Origin: JAZKDW01 sp040387375
Lineage (GTDB): Bacteria > Pseudomonadota > Gammaproteobacteria > Burkholderiales > Burkholderiaceae_D
Length of the DNA: 64,000 nt
Assembly: GCA_040387375.1 (NCBI GenBank)
Contig: JAZKDW010000018.1
Coordinates: forward strand, 124,001-188,000
Direction of reading: 5' to 3'
The position numbers and the translations under genes are program-made. Every line of letters starts with the position of its first letter. The first letter of the stretch is position 1. Below the pieces are notes generated by a model. That model was not told where the DNA came from. It saw only the letters and a program-made list of their open reading frames with translations, and made no database searches. This document shows, piece after piece, positions 50,527 to 60,052 of the stretch.

Positions 50527-51171
50527 CTACACCGGGCCAGTGGCTAGCCAGGCCGCGCCTTCCGCATACAAACGTGCGAGCGCAGCGCTGTTCGGCGTGG
50601 GCAGACCCGCCGTGATGGCGGCTCCTCCGCGCGACTGCATATAGGCCAGATGCCGATAACCATCGGGATTTCTTGCCAGCTCTTCCTGGTTCAATTTGAT
50701 GATCGCGCCTGGATCAACCGCTTCCAACCGGTCTTTCTCGTAGATCGGCACGCGCTGCCGTATGCGCCACTCGCCGTCGAGCTTGACGAACCAATCGTAG
50801 AAACGCCCGTAGCAGGTTACATCCACCTCGACCCCTTCCAGCATGCCTCTCGCAAGAAGAATCATGCGCGTCTCCGCAATCGCCTTGTCGCCCTGGAGTT
50901 CAATTGTGGCGGCACCGATGAAATGCTGCGCGCGCGCCCCTTTTTTGGCGGCATCCATCGAACGTTCCACAAATTCAGCTGCTGTGCCGACAAACCAGGT
51001 GGTGTGCATGGTGGCGTCGTGCGTGTAGAAGGACCTCAACTGGTCCCACCTGCCGGTGTCGCGTGCCAGCCCCCAGTCGTTCACGACTTGGGTGATGGCG
51101 GACCGGTCGAGCAAAGCCTGCAGGCCAGGGATTTCGGTTGCCGCCATCGGCTGTTGGGAATGATTTGTCAT
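50527..51171 (-). CDS. NTF2-like (SnoaL/aromatic dioxygenase beta-like) protein
   Basis: 214 residues from ATG at 51171, GGCGGA 6 nt upstream; a second ATG at 51177 overlaps the previous stop by 4 bp. NTF2 fold: 'LLDRSAITQVVNDWGLARDTGRWDQLRSFYTHDATMHTTWFVGTAAEFVERSMDAAKKG' and 'IELQGDKAIAETRMILLARGMLEGVEVDVTCYGRFYDWFVKLDGEWRIRQRVPIYEKDR'. This group includes dehydratases and hydrolase-like proteins next to Bug receptors in catabolic clusters. Function unknown. Confidence 0.85.
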   Translation of the reverse strand: MTNHSQQPMAATEIPGLQALLDRSAITQVVNDWGLARDTGRWDQLRSFYTHDATMHTTWFVGTAAEFVERSMDAAKKGARAQHFIGAATIELQGDKAIAETRMILLARGMLEGVEVDVTCYGRFYDWFVKLDGEWRIRQRVPIYEKDRLEAVDPGAIIKLNQEELARNPDGYRHLAYMQSRGGAAITAGLPTPNSAALARLYAEGAAWLATGPV

Positions 51172-51173
51172 GT

Positions 51174-52151
51174 TCATTCCGCCTTGATGCCGGCCTGGCG
51201 TAAGAATTGCGGCCACTTTTCTGTTTCAGCCTTGACGAAGCGCTCCGTTTCGCTCGGCGTCATCGTAATAGGCCGCACCCCGGAGGCCTCCAGACGCTTG
51301 CGCAGGTCGGTTGTCTGCATGACGTGCGCCACCGCCGCTCTCAACTTTTCAATCACAGGCCGAGGTGTATTGGCCGGCGCGAAGAGACCGATCCAGCTCT
51401 CAAGGACCAGCCCTGGGAGCCCGGACTCCGGGGCGGATGGTACTTGTGGCAAAAGCGGTTCGCGCCCCGAACTCGACGTCACGATGGCCTTGGCCCGGCC
51501 GCTGTCCACTAAAGGACGCACGGTCGACGTGTTGTCGAAAAACAGGTCCACCCTGCCACCGAAGATATCGACGTATGCCGGCTGCGCCCCTTTGTATGGC
51601 ACTTCAAGAATATCGACCTTCGCGAGATTCTTCAAAAGGGCCGCAGCCACATGCTGCCCGGTACCTGTGCCAGCGGTCGCTATAGTGAGCTTGCCCGGAT
51701 TCGCTTTTGCAAAATCGATGACCTCGCGCAGCGTTGATTGCGGAAGATCCTTGCGGCCGACCAGCGTATAAGAAAAGGAGCCGACCAGCGCAACCGGCAC
51801 GAAGTCGGTCACGGGATTGTAAGGAAGCTTGTCATAGAGCCCGGGATTGAATGCAATATTCGCCATGCCCCCCATGAGCAGGGTGTATCCATCAGCCGGC
51901 GCGATCGCCACGGCCTGGGTTCCGACTACCGAACCGGAGCCAGTGCGGTTCTCGACAACGAACGGCTGACCGAGCTCGGCTGCAAGCCTGTCCGACAAAA
52001 GGCGGCCAATCGTGTCATATCCGCCCCCCGGCGCGCTTGGCACGATAACCTTGATCGCCTTGGCGGGATAAGTCTGGGCCATCGCCGGTCCGAATGCGAA
52101 TGCGGTAGCGATGAGCGTCGCACACGCAATTCTTGAAGTTAAACGATGCAT
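51174..52151 (-). CDS. Bug/TctC-family periplasmic receptor
   Basis: 325 residues from ATG at 52151, AAGGA 5 nt upstream; an upstream in-frame reading to 52271 is not supported. Signal peptide (1-25, 'IACATLIATAFAFGPAMA'), then 'YPAKAIKVIVPSAPGGGYDTIGRLLSDRLAAELGQPFVVENRTGSGSVVGTQAVAIAPADGYTLLMG', the Bug (TctC) signature. These receptors capture carboxylates for TTT uptake, but no TctA/TctB transporter genes lie near. First gene of the catabolic operon. Confidence 0.92.
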   Translation of the reverse strand: MHRLTSRIACATLIATAFAFGPAMAQTYPAKAIKVIVPSAPGGGYDTIGRLLSDRLAAELGQPFVVENRTGSGSVVGTQAVAIAPADGYTLLMGGMANIAFNPGLYDKLPYNPVTDFVPVALVGSFSYTLVGRKDLPQSTLREVIDFAKANPGKLTIATAGTGTGQHVAAALLKNLAKVDILEVPYKGAQPAYVDIFGGRVDLFFDNTSTVRPLVDSGRAKAIVTSSSGREPLLPQVPSAPESGLPGLVLESWIGLFAPANTPRPVIEKLRAAVAHVMQTTDLRKRLEASGVRPITMTPSETERFVKAETEKWPQFLRQAGIKAE

Positions 52152-52269
52152 GAAGTTCCTTTGGCTGGGGTGGGTCGACGTTTGTTTACTTTCTGTCAGA
52201 AGTTTATTGAGGGAAAAAGAAAAGAGTAAGATATCAAAACTGTTCCAGTGATCGAGTTTACTTATCGCC

Positions 52270-53190
52270 ATGAAATTGAATCAACTTCGAGCGGCTCTGA
52301 CGGTTGCTGAAAAGGGCAGTCTGCGGGCTGCGGCACGAGAGCTGGGCATGTCCCAGCCGGCGCTTACGCACAACATTGGCGAGCTCGAGCGAGAACTCGG
52401 CGCCACGCTGTTCGAGCGGCGTTCGCGCGGGATGACCGCCACCCCGGTAGGGGAGCTGTTTCTGCGCAGGGCCAAGGTGATTGCCAGCGAGGTACGTCGT
52501 GCGCAGGAGGAGGTGGAGCAGTTCCTTGGCAGCGACCAGGGTGAAGTCGTGATTTGCCTTTCGATTGCGGCGCATCTGACCCTGCTGCCTATGGCGCTTC
52601 CCCTTTTTCAGAAACGCTATCCAGGCGTTCGGCTGCAGATTGTCGAAGGCTCGTTTCCGGCAGTGGAGGCGCGGCTGCGGGATGGCAGCATGGATTTTTA
52701 TATCGGTCCGTCACCGGACCCCGATCCATCCCGCGAGTTTGTAATCGAGAAGCTGTTTGACAATACGCGGGCCGTGTTTGCGCGGCGCGGACACCCGCTC
52801 GCAAAGGCCCGGTCGCTGGCGGAACTGACCGGCGCGAGTTGGATCACGACCGGCATTACAGACAAGGCAGAAGCGGAATTCACGCAGCTCTTTTCAATCA
52901 ACAAGCTTCCGGCGCCGCGTCTGGTCGTTCAGGCAGGGTCGATGCTGACGCTGCTGACGACCTTGATGTCGTCAGATGCCCTTGCCATCACCCTTCGCCA
53001 ATTTGACGAGTTCCCGCTTACCCGCAGCGCACTGCAGGTGATTGACATCAAAGAAAAGATGCCCGCGCCGCCGATCATGATCGTTCGCCGCGCAAGCTTG
53101 CCGCTTACGCCGGCTGCCGAGTATTTTTGCGATATGTTCCGGCGGGCCAGTGCAAGTTATTTGTCATCCAGGCCTGATCCGCCAGCATAA
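52270..53190 (+). CDS. LysR-family transcriptional regulator
   Basis: 306 residues. N-terminal winged helix 'LRAALTVAEKGSLRAAARELGMSQPALTHNIGELERELGATLFERRSRGMTATPVGELFL' (residues 6-65) and a LysR effector domain ('GEVVICLSIAAHLTLLPMALPLFQKRYPGVRLQIVEG'). Divergent from the Bug-NTF2-FAH operon across a 118-bp gap, the standard setting for a LysR activator responding to the operon's substrate. Confidence 0.93.
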   Translation: MKLNQLRAALTVAEKGSLRAAARELGMSQPALTHNIGELERELGATLFERRSRGMTATPVGELFLRRAKVIASEVRRAQEEVEQFLGSDQGEVVICLSIAAHLTLLPMALPLFQKRYPGVRLQIVEGSFPAVEARLRDGSMDFYIGPSPDPDPSREFVIEKLFDNTRAVFARRGHPLAKARSLAELTGASWITTGITDKAEAEFTQLFSINKLPAPRLVVQAGSMLTLLTTLMSSDALAITLRQFDEFPLTRSALQVIDIKEKMPAPPIMIVRRASLPLTPAAEYFCDMFRRASASYLSSRPDPPA

Positions 53191-53220
53191 AAAAAGACGA
53201 ACCGGAGTTCGTCTTTTTTA
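53189..53220 (+). terminator. Terminator between LysR gene and rdgC
   Basis: AAAAAAGACGAAC-CGGA-GTTCGTCTTTTTT, perfect stem with A and T runs at both ends, overlapping the lysR stop. Because the stem is A-rich on one arm and T-rich on the other, it can end transcripts from both directions, including rdgC on the minus strand, whose stop is at 53241. Confidence 0.9.
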
Positions 53221-53240
53221 TTAAAACACCCGCTACCGGT

Positions 53241-54167
53241 TCACCCGTTGGTCCCGGATGCCAGGGTTTTCTCTTTCATTTCTCCGCCCAGCGCTTCCAC
53301 CAGATCGGCCAGCATCCGGTTGAGCTCGCCTGTCATCAACACGATATCGGAGTCAAAGCGCTCATCGTCATTTTTTGACGTCAGGTCGCTGTCTTCCTTG
53401 ATCACATCCAGCGGGGCCAGTCGTTTTACGGCCAGCGATTCGGTCAGCACGAAAGACACCCGGTCTGCCCAGGTCATCGCCAGCCGTGTGCATTGCTTGC
53501 CGGCGGCGATATGGCGCCGCACGTCTTCAGCTTCCACCGACTGCCGCACGTAGCGCACGGTAGCCTTGCTTTCGCCGCTGGCGCGCAGCTCGGTATCCTG
53601 GTCGACGGTAAAGCCGTGCGGCGCCTCGTCCGCAGCCAGCCAGTCCGTCATCGCCGCCAGCGGCGAACGCGTGACGCGCAAGCTATCCATCGGAAATTTA
53701 TCGACTGCCTTGATCAACAGCTTCAGCACTTCTTCCGCCTTGTTTGCGCCGGATGCATCCACCACCAGCCAGCCGTTGACCGGATCAATCCAGGTCCAGG
53801 TGTTGCTCAGGATGCTGAAGGCGCGCGGCAGCAATTCGTCGGCGACCTGCTCCTTGAGTTCCTTCATTTGCTTGCGGCCGGGTTTAAATCCCTGCTGCTC
53901 TTCGATCTCGGTCGCGCGCACCTTCGACACCTGATTGATGACGGTGGCCGGCAGCAGTTTCTTTTCCGTGCGAAGCAACAGCAGCATCTGACGGTTGACG
54001 GTATGCACCAGCATGCCGTTGTCGCGCGGTGACACCCAGCCCTGGCTTTGCAGGTCCAGGCTCGTGCATGGCGCAAACGTCTGCGGCGCCAGGCATGCTT
54101 CGAGTTTTTCAGGTGTGATGGCCCAGGGTGCGGGGAGACGGTATATCTGCAGGTTCTTGAACCACAT
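53241..54167 (-). CDS. rdgC: Recombination-associated protein RdgC
   Basis: 308 residues from ATG at 54167 (MWFKNLQIYRL, the usual RdgC start); a GTG nine bases earlier is also open. Conserved blocks include 'WVSPRDNGMLVHTVNRQMLLLLRTEKKLLPATVINQ', 'RALSILSNTWTWIDP' and 'SLAVKRLAPLDVI'-like. RdgC is a ring-shaped DNA-binding protein that restrains RecA and acts in nucleoid and recombination control. Single gene between the terminator and dinB. Confidence 0.92.
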   Translation of the reverse strand: MWFKNLQIYRLPAPWAITPEKLEACLAPQTFAPCTSLDLQSQGWVSPRDNGMLVHTVNRQMLLLLRTEKKLLPATVINQVSKVRATEIEEQQGFKPGRKQMKELKEQVADELLPRAFSILSNTWTWIDPVNGWLVVDASGANKAEEVLKLLIKAVDKFPMDSLRVTRSPLAAMTDWLAADEAPHGFTVDQDTELRASGESKATVRYVRQSVEAEDVRRHIAAGKQCTRLAMTWADRVSFVLTESLAVKRLAPLDVIKEDSDLTSKNDDERFDSDIVLMTGELNRMLADLVEALGGEMKEKTLASGTNG

Positions 54168-54246
54168 GGCGATCACTAAAAAAAGGATTCATTCTACACG
54201 CTGCCCGAACGCGTCAACAACGCCAATTGCAAGTGTGCGCTGGTTG

Positions 54247-55386
54247 TCAATCACGCATCAGCCCGGTTGTTGCGGCTGCTTCTTCGCCGAACAAGCCAAG
54301 CTGAAAATTATCTTCGTATTCGCCCAGGCGCACACCCGCGCCGAGCAGGCGCACCGGCCGCTGTCCTCGCTGGAATCCGGTCTCGAGCAGCGTTTGAAAC
54401 AGCCCGTGGTCGAGCGTCGTTGCCATGCATTCGATGGTGGTCTGCCTGAAATCGGCGAAGCGGATCTTGACGAACAATTTCTGCATGCTGCGTTCCGCCT
54501 TTGCGCGCCGCACCCGCTCGCCCAGCTTGTCGAGCAGCGCCGGCAGGCGCAGCAGGCAGGCGGCGAGATCCGGCACATCGATGGCGTAGGTCTCTTCCAC
54601 GCTGACCGATTTTCGCTCGCGCGTCGGACAGACTTCGCGGGCATCGATGCCGCGGCACAGATCGAACAGGCGTTCGCCGAACTTGCCGAAGTGATGCTGC
54701 AGATCGGCCATCGGCCAGCTGCGCAAATCGGCGCAGGCAAGCGCGCCCAGCCTTTTCAGTTTGGCCGCCGTTACCTTGCCGACGCCGTGCAGCTTTTCCA
54801 CCGGCAGCGCCGCCACGAATTCTTCAATCTGATGGGGACGGATCACGAACTGGCCATCAGGCTTGTTCCAGTCGCTGGCAATTTTGGCAAGGAACTTGTT
54901 TGAAGAGATGCCGGCGGACGCAGTGATGCCAACCGTTTTTGCAATGCGCGCCCGGATCTCTTGCGCAATCAGCGTGGCGCTGCCATTGCATTGTGATGCG
55001 TTTGTCACATCCAGGTAGGCTTCATCCAGAGATAGCGGCTCCACCAGGTCGGTGTAGTCATGATAAATGGCCAGAATCTGCCTGGAAGCGATCCGGTATT
55101 TTTCCATTGCGGGCGGCAAGACAATCAGGCCGGGACAACGCTGCAGCGCCTGCGACGTGGCCATCGCCGAACGCACGCCGAAGCGCCTTGCCTCGTAGTT
55201 GCAGGTGGCGACCACCCCGCGCTGGTCAGGCCGTCCCCCTACGGCCACCGGCAAATTGCGCAATGATGGATCATCGCGCATCTCGACCGCGGCGTAGAAG
55301 CAGTCGCAATCGCAATGGATGATTTTTCGGGGAAGCGGACTGGTTAGGGCTGACACGGCATCGATACGATGATTTCGAATCATCAT
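54247..55386 (-). CDS. dinB: DNA polymerase IV
   Basis: 379 residues, Y-family polymerase: 'IIHCDCDCFYAAVEMRDDP' (metal Asp, Phe steric gate), 'AVGGRPDQRGVVATCNYEARRFGVRSAM', and 'VEPLSLDEAYLDVT' with the second catalytic DE pair. Little-finger domain in the C-third and a 'QLGLFGEEAAATTGL' tail reminiscent of a clamp-binding motif (QLxLF). Error-prone translesion synthesis. The ATG has no strong ribosome site, so the start is uncertain by a few codons. Confidence 0.94.
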   Translation of the reverse strand: MMIRNHRIDAVSALTSPLPRKIIHCDCDCFYAAVEMRDDPSLRNLPVAVGGRPDQRGVVATCNYEARRFGVRSAMATSQALQRCPGLIVLPPAMEKYRIASRQILAIYHDYTDLVEPLSLDEAYLDVTNASQCNGSATLIAQEIRARIAKTVGITASAGISSNKFLAKIASDWNKPDGQFVIRPHQIEEFVAALPVEKLHGVGKVTAAKLKRLGALACADLRSWPMADLQHHFGKFGERLFDLCRGIDAREVCPTRERKSVSVEETYAIDVPDLAACLLRLPALLDKLGERVRRAKAERSMQKLFVKIRFADFRQTTIECMATTLDHGLFQTLLETGFQRGQRPVRLLGAGVRLGEYEDNFQLGLFGEEAAATTGLMRD

Positions 55387-55563
55387 TGTACCGGGGCAAG
55401 ACTATTCGGTGTTTGTGTCATCCGCACGATTGCAACGAGTCCGGATGCCGGCTTATGCCACGTTCTTCTATTGCGGGCATCGCGCAGGCCGGGAGATATC
55501 ATTTGACAAGAGGACCCGGGAAAGCGACAGTGGCGCCCATGATTCATCACACGGGACGACAAC

Positions 55564-56394
55564 ATGGAACTGCAAGCCACCCTGCAATGCCTGCACCTTT
55601 ATTCACCTGACCCGCTGCAGGCTGCACGCTTCTACAGCGGCGCCTATGGCATGCAGATGGAGTCCATCGCCGATGGTTACCTGTGCCGCGGCCCGGGCCG
55701 CATGCTGCGGCTGTCGAAAGGCCCGGCCAACCAGCTCAAGTATGCGCACTTTGCATTCAACAGCCCCGCGGCCTGGGATGCGTTCACGGCGCGCACGCAC
55801 GATCTGGAACGCCAACCCCTGCCGGCCCCGTTCGGTGCGGAGAACCCCGCGATCGCGATGCGCGACCCGGAGGGCAATCTGCTGGTTTTTACCCAACGCA
55901 CCGACGCACAGGCGCCTGACGCCGAAACAGCGCTGCCGCCGGCCACGCTGCAGCACTTCGCTTTGCGTACGCCCGATCTGCCGGCCATGCTGGCGTTTTA
56001 TACCGAAGGCCTGGGGTTTACGCTGTCCGATGCCGTGAAGGATGAGCAAGGCGTTTTGCGCGCCTGCTTCTTGCGCTGCGACCATCTGCATCACTCGCTG
56101 GCACTGTTTTCCGCGCCGGCCGCCTGCTTCGATCACCAATCGTTTGAAGCGCCTGACTGGACCAGCATGAAGCCGTGGGGCGACCATATGGCCGCCCTCA
56201 AGATTCCCATCGTGTGGGGCATCGGCCGCCATGGTCCCGGCAACGATGTGTTTTTCATGGTGCGCGATCCGGACGGTAACCTGGCCGAGATTTCGGCCGA
56301 GATCGAACACTGCGCCCCCGGCCGTCCCGCCGGCACCTGGCCCCACGAGGAGCGCACGCTCAATCTGTGGGGCAAGGCGATCTTGCGCAGCTGA
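55564..56394 (+). CDS. Two-domain VOC (glyoxalase/extradiol dioxygenase-like) protein
   Basis: 276 residues with two VOC modules: the first (about 1-125) with 'LQCLHLYSPDPLQAARFYSGAYGMQM' and 'AIAMRDPEGNLLVFTQR'; the second (about 140-260) with 'LQHFALRTPDLPAMLAFYTEGLGFTLSDAV', 'HHSLALFSAP', and 'VFFMVRDPDGNLAEISAEIE'. His and Glu in the second module fit an Fe/Mn site as in ring-cleaving dioxygenases. The substrate is unknown. Confidence 0.88.
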   Translation: MELQATLQCLHLYSPDPLQAARFYSGAYGMQMESIADGYLCRGPGRMLRLSKGPANQLKYAHFAFNSPAAWDAFTARTHDLERQPLPAPFGAENPAIAMRDPEGNLLVFTQRTDAQAPDAETALPPATLQHFALRTPDLPAMLAFYTEGLGFTLSDAVKDEQGVLRACFLRCDHLHHSLALFSAPAACFDHQSFEAPDWTSMKPWGDHMAALKIPIVWGIGRHGPGNDVFFMVRDPDGNLAEISAEIEHCAPGRPAGTWPHEERTLNLWGKAILRS

Positions 56395-56441
56395 AGGAGG
56401 CTTGCTGCCGTGATGCCCGAGGAGCCGGGCCAGTCCCGGCG

Positions 56442-56756
56442 TCAGACCGGCTTTTCCCTTTGCACCAGAATCCATGGCCGGACAACCACTGCCCATAATG
56501 CAAGGTCGGCTTCCAGCCATTCCTGCGCCTGCGCATCCGATACCTTGCCGATACGGTTTTCCGACAGCCATTGCGCAACCGCCGCATGGTCGTCATTTGA
56601 CATGTGGACCGCGACGTCAACCAGGTCGAGATCGTCACTCACCACGATGACGGTCCCGGCCGCAAAATGGCGCAGCAGTTCGGTCCACGCCATGCGGGAT
56701 GTTTCGCGATTGATTTTGTCGCGCAGCAGCGCCTCGGGATTGTTCGGCATGGTCAT
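56442..56756 (-). CDS. DUF2288 family protein
   Basis: 104 residues with the DUF2288 pattern: 'LRDKINRETSRMAWTELLRHFAAGTVIVVSDDLDLVDVAVHMSNDDHAAVAQWLSENRIGKVSDAQAQEWLEADLALWAVVVRPWILVQ'. Function is unknown. Followed by slyX in the same direction, 33 bp apart. Confidence 0.88.
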   Translation of the reverse strand: MTMPNNPEALLRDKINRETSRMAWTELLRHFAAGTVIVVSDDLDLVDVAVHMSNDDHAAVAQWLSENRIGKVSDAQAQEWLEADLALWAVVVRPWILVQREKPV

Positions 56757-56789
56757 TGATTTACCGTTTAAAAAATTACAGGATGCGAG

Positions 56790-56996
56790 TTAATAATGCG
56801 GCGGTTTTTCATGCGCCGGACTGCGTTCGTTATCCATGCCCTGCATTTCCTTGATGCGCCGCGCCAGCGCCGTGCATAGCGCCTCCAGCTCGTCTATCTT
56901 TTTTTGCTGCCGATAGACAGTCTGGTTCAGGGCGTCGACCATATCCTCCTGGCGCGCGACCTTGATTTCGATGTCGACGATGCGGTCTTCAGTCAT
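56790..56996 (-). CDS. slyX: SlyX family protein
   Basis: 68 residues from ATG at 56996 (MTEDRIVDIEIKVARQEDMV), GGAG 9 nt upstream. SlyX proteins are short coiled coils ('DIEIKVARQEDMVDALNQTVYRQQKKIDELEALCTALARRIKEM') of unknown function with a Pro/His-rich tail ('PAHEKPPHY'). The in-frame reading to 57011 is less likely. Confidence 0.9.
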   Translation of the reverse strand: MTEDRIVDIEIKVARQEDMVDALNQTVYRQQKKIDELEALCTALARRIKEMQGMDNERSPAHEKPPHY

Positions 56997-57038
56997 GCGG
57001 GAATTCTCCACTATGGAAAGGCGTTTTTTTTCGGTTCA

Positions 57039-59102
57039 TCATGCCGCCTTCGGCTTCTGCAGCAAGGCCTTGAGATTGGCCAGCCGGTTCTGCGGCGTGA
57101 TCGTTTCTGCTTCAGTCGGCACCGCATCACCTTCATCCAGTTTCATTTCCTTGATGAAGCGCGACATGTCGCAATTGATGCTCTCCCGCGCCCGCTTGCG
57201 CTTCTTGCACCAGCTGACGTGCAAGCTGCGTTGCGCACGGGTGATGCCGACATACATCAGGCGCCGTTCTTCTTCAATGCGGGCGCCCAGTGTTTCGAAG
57301 GGAGCATCGGGATCGCCCTTGTGCGGCAAGATCCCCTCTTCCACGCCGATCAGGAAGACGTGCGGAAATTCCAGTCCCTTCGACGCATGCAGCGTTGACA
57401 TGCGCACGGCGTCAGGTTCTTCGTCACGTCCTTCAAGCATGCTCATCAGCGCCACCATCTGCGTCAGTTCGAGCAAGCTCTTTTCAGGGTCGGCGCCATC
57501 CTTGCCGCCCGTGCCTTTTTCTTTCAGCCACGTCGTGAAGTCGAGTACATTCTGCCACTTTCCTTGCGCCTGCCGGTCATCGAAGGTGTCGTACAGATAG
57601 GCCTCGTAATTAATTTCCTTCATCATGTCGTCCAGTACCTGGGCCGCGTTGTCGCCGCTGCCCGCCGCACCGGCACGGCTGGCGCGCGCCTCCAGCTGGT
57701 TGATGAAGTTGCCGAATTCGCGCAGCGGCGCCAGCTGGCGCTCCGCCAGTCTTGCCTGGATGCCGCCCTTGAATACGGCCTCGAACAATGAGCACTGCCA
57801 TTGTCCGGCAAAGGTCCCCAGCGTTTCCAGCGTCGACTGGCCAACACCACGTTTGGGTGTGGTCACGGCGCGGATGAATGCCGGATCATCGTCGCCGTTT
57901 GCAATCAGGCGCAGATAACTGATGATGTCCTTGATCTCGGCGCGATCGAAAAAACTCTGGCCGCCGGACATGACATAGGGAATGCGTTCACGGCGCAGCG
58001 CTTTTTCAAATACGCGGGCCTGGTGATTGCCGCGATACAGGATCGCGTAATCGGAAAATTTCGCGCGCCGCTCGAAACGATGCGCCGACAGCGTGATGGC
58101 GACCTGGTCGGCCTCCTGCTCATCGTCTTCCATGGCCAGCACCTTGATCGGGTCGCCCAGGCCATGCTCGGACCATAAAGACTTGTCGAACAGCTTTGGA
58201 TTGTTCGAGATGACGGCATTGGCCGCTTGCAATATCCGCGTCGACGAGCGGTAATTCTGCTCGAGCTTGATGACCCTGAGATTGGGGAAATCGACTTGCA
58301 GGGTTTTCAGGTTTTCGATGGTCGCGCCGCGCCACGCATAAATCGCCTGGTCATCGTCTCCGACCGCGGTAAACATCGGCTTCTTGCCGACGCCGGTGAC
58401 CAGCAGCTTGGCCAGTTCATACTGGCAGGTGTTGGTGTCCTGGTATTCATCCACCAGCAGGTAACGCAGCTTGCGCTGCCATTTGTCGCGCACCGCATCA
58501 TTGCTGCGAAACAGTTCTACCGGCAGCCTGATCAGATCGTCGAAATCGACCGCCTGATACGCCGACAGGGTCGCGACGTAACTGCGGTAGATGCGTGCGG
58601 CCTGCGCTTCGTCTTCATCGACAGCGTTTTTCAGCGCATCGTCGGGACTGACCAGGCCGTTCTTCCACAGTGACATCGCGGTCTGGATGCGGCGGATCAC
58701 CTGCTTGTCGGTTGTCACTGCGAGATCCTGCACCAGTGAAAAACAATCGTCGCTATCCATGATCGAAAAGCGGTCCTTCAGGTCCAGCTCCCTTGCTTCC
58801 TTCCGCAGTATTTGCACGCCCAGCGAATGAAAGGTGCTGACGGTCAGGTGTTTTGCCTGCTTTGGTTCCTTGAGCAATTTGGCAATGCGTTCCTGCATCT
58901 CCAGCGCGGCCTTATTCGTGAAAGTCAGGGCGGCGATATGCCTGGGATCGTAGCCGCACTCCTCGATCAGATGGGCGATTTTCTGGGTGATCACACGTGT
59001 CTTGCCGGAACCGGCGCCGGCCAGCACCAGGCATGGACCATCCATGTATTTGACGGCTTCGCGTTGCGGGGGATTGAGACCAAACTGAGGGGGAGTAGAC
59101 AT
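57039..59102 (-). CDS. rep: ATP-dependent DNA helicase Rep
   Basis: 687 residues from ATG at 59102 (MSTPPQFGLNPPQREAV). UvrD/Rep SF1 helicase: Walker A 'LAGAGSGKTRVITQ', 'LLVDEYQDTNTCQYELAKLL' (motif II), 'TAVGDDDQAIYAWRGA' (III), 'TLHASKGLEFPHVFLIG' and 'RRLMYVGITRAQRSLHVSW' (VI). 'DDDQAIYAWRGA' and length point to Rep rather than UvrD. A 3'-5' helicase for replisome movement and restart. No strong ribosome site is seen; an ATG at 59114 is alternative. Confidence 0.93.
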   Translation of the reverse strand: MSTPPQFGLNPPQREAVKYMDGPCLVLAGAGSGKTRVITQKIAHLIEECGYDPRHIAALTFTNKAALEMQERIAKLLKEPKQAKHLTVSTFHSLGVQILRKEARELDLKDRFSIMDSDDCFSLVQDLAVTTDKQVIRRIQTAMSLWKNGLVSPDDALKNAVDEDEAQAARIYRSYVATLSAYQAVDFDDLIRLPVELFRSNDAVRDKWQRKLRYLLVDEYQDTNTCQYELAKLLVTGVGKKPMFTAVGDDDQAIYAWRGATIENLKTLQVDFPNLRVIKLEQNYRSSTRILQAANAVISNNPKLFDKSLWSEHGLGDPIKVLAMEDDEQEADQVAITLSAHRFERRAKFSDYAILYRGNHQARVFEKALRRERIPYVMSGGQSFFDRAEIKDIISYLRLIANGDDDPAFIRAVTTPKRGVGQSTLETLGTFAGQWQCSLFEAVFKGGIQARLAERQLAPLREFGNFINQLEARASRAGAAGSGDNAAQVLDDMMKEINYEAYLYDTFDDRQAQGKWQNVLDFTTWLKEKGTGGKDGADPEKSLLELTQMVALMSMLEGRDEEPDAVRMSTLHASKGLEFPHVFLIGVEEGILPHKGDPDAPFETLGARIEEERRLMYVGITRAQRSLHVSWCKKRKRARESINCDMSRFIKEMKLDEGDAVPTEAETITPQNRLANLKALLQKPKAA

Positions 59103-59324
59103 GCGGTCAGACACAGAACAGGTAGCGCGCCATTGTATCTAACTTGTAGCCCTGTAGCGTCCCGTTGTTGTCGCAGCGTCATGTAAATCGTGGTTTTTCT
59201 TTGTTCACGGCTACTTGATCCCGCATCGCGGAGGCTTGGATTTGGTCATGTTAAAGTAGGCGCTCATGTTGCCATCGCCAGCACCGCAGCCGCCTACCCG
59301 ATTTTTGTACAGCCTTGACTCATT

Positions 59325-59807
59325 ATGAAATTTGCCCATCTCGTAGAAATCAACGATCCCCTCAATCCCCTGATCGATCCATTGACCCGCAATCAATTGT
59401 GGCGCGGCCTGAAACTGCGGGCGGAAGATCCAAAAATGTTCGTACCGCATCTCGATGCCTGCGACATCCTGTCACGCGCTCCCGATATGATGGAGCGCGA
59501 ATTGCGTTATGGCGAACTCCGGATACGCGATCGCGTGACATTCCTGCCGCAGTTGCAGATTCACTATCATGTGCCGGCACAAAAAGACATTCCTGCTTCG
59601 AACCTGAAAATGACGATCGAAGAACCGCAACCCGGCTTGCTGTTCGTACGATTTGAATACGATAGCAATGCCGCCGGCGCTGCGGAAGGCATGGATGCTT
59701 TTTACGATGAATTTCGCTGCTCCGCTTATCAGGAATCGGATATCGATACGATCCGCATGATCCGCCAGCTGGCCGCCGCTGGCCGGCTTGACTCCAGGAT
59801 TGATTAA
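59325..59807 (+). CDS. DUF1857 (SRPBCC/AtaL-like) protein
   Basis: 160 residues: 'MKFAHLVEINDPLNPLIDPLTRNQLWRGLKLRAEDPKMFVPHLDACDI' and 'NLKMTIEEPQPGLLFVRFEYDSNAA' match the DUF1857/AtaL-like SRPBCC family, probable small-ligand binders. Function unknown. Stands alone, divergent from rep. Confidence 0.85.
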   Translation: MKFAHLVEINDPLNPLIDPLTRNQLWRGLKLRAEDPKMFVPHLDACDILSRAPDMMERELRYGELRIRDRVTFLPQLQIHYHVPAQKDIPASNLKMTIEEPQPGLLFVRFEYDSNAAGAAEGMDAFYDEFRCSAYQESDIDTIRMIRQLAAAGRLDSRID

Positions 59808-60052
59808 GTCCGCGCGACCGCCATCTGCATAAACAGACATTCGCCCGGTAAAAATTTCCTCCCTCTCGCGAGGTGCTTCGATTCTCGGTCGCCAGCCTGC
59901 ACCCGCAGCCATGCGGGCACGCTTTTCGCAGACACATGCCATGTGCAACGACGCTGCACGTGAAATGCCCGGAAGCAGGTTGATTCTCTGCCAAGGTTGC
60001 GCGGACAGCGGATCATCATTGGCAGGCGGACTTGGCGCCGAGAGGAATTTTC

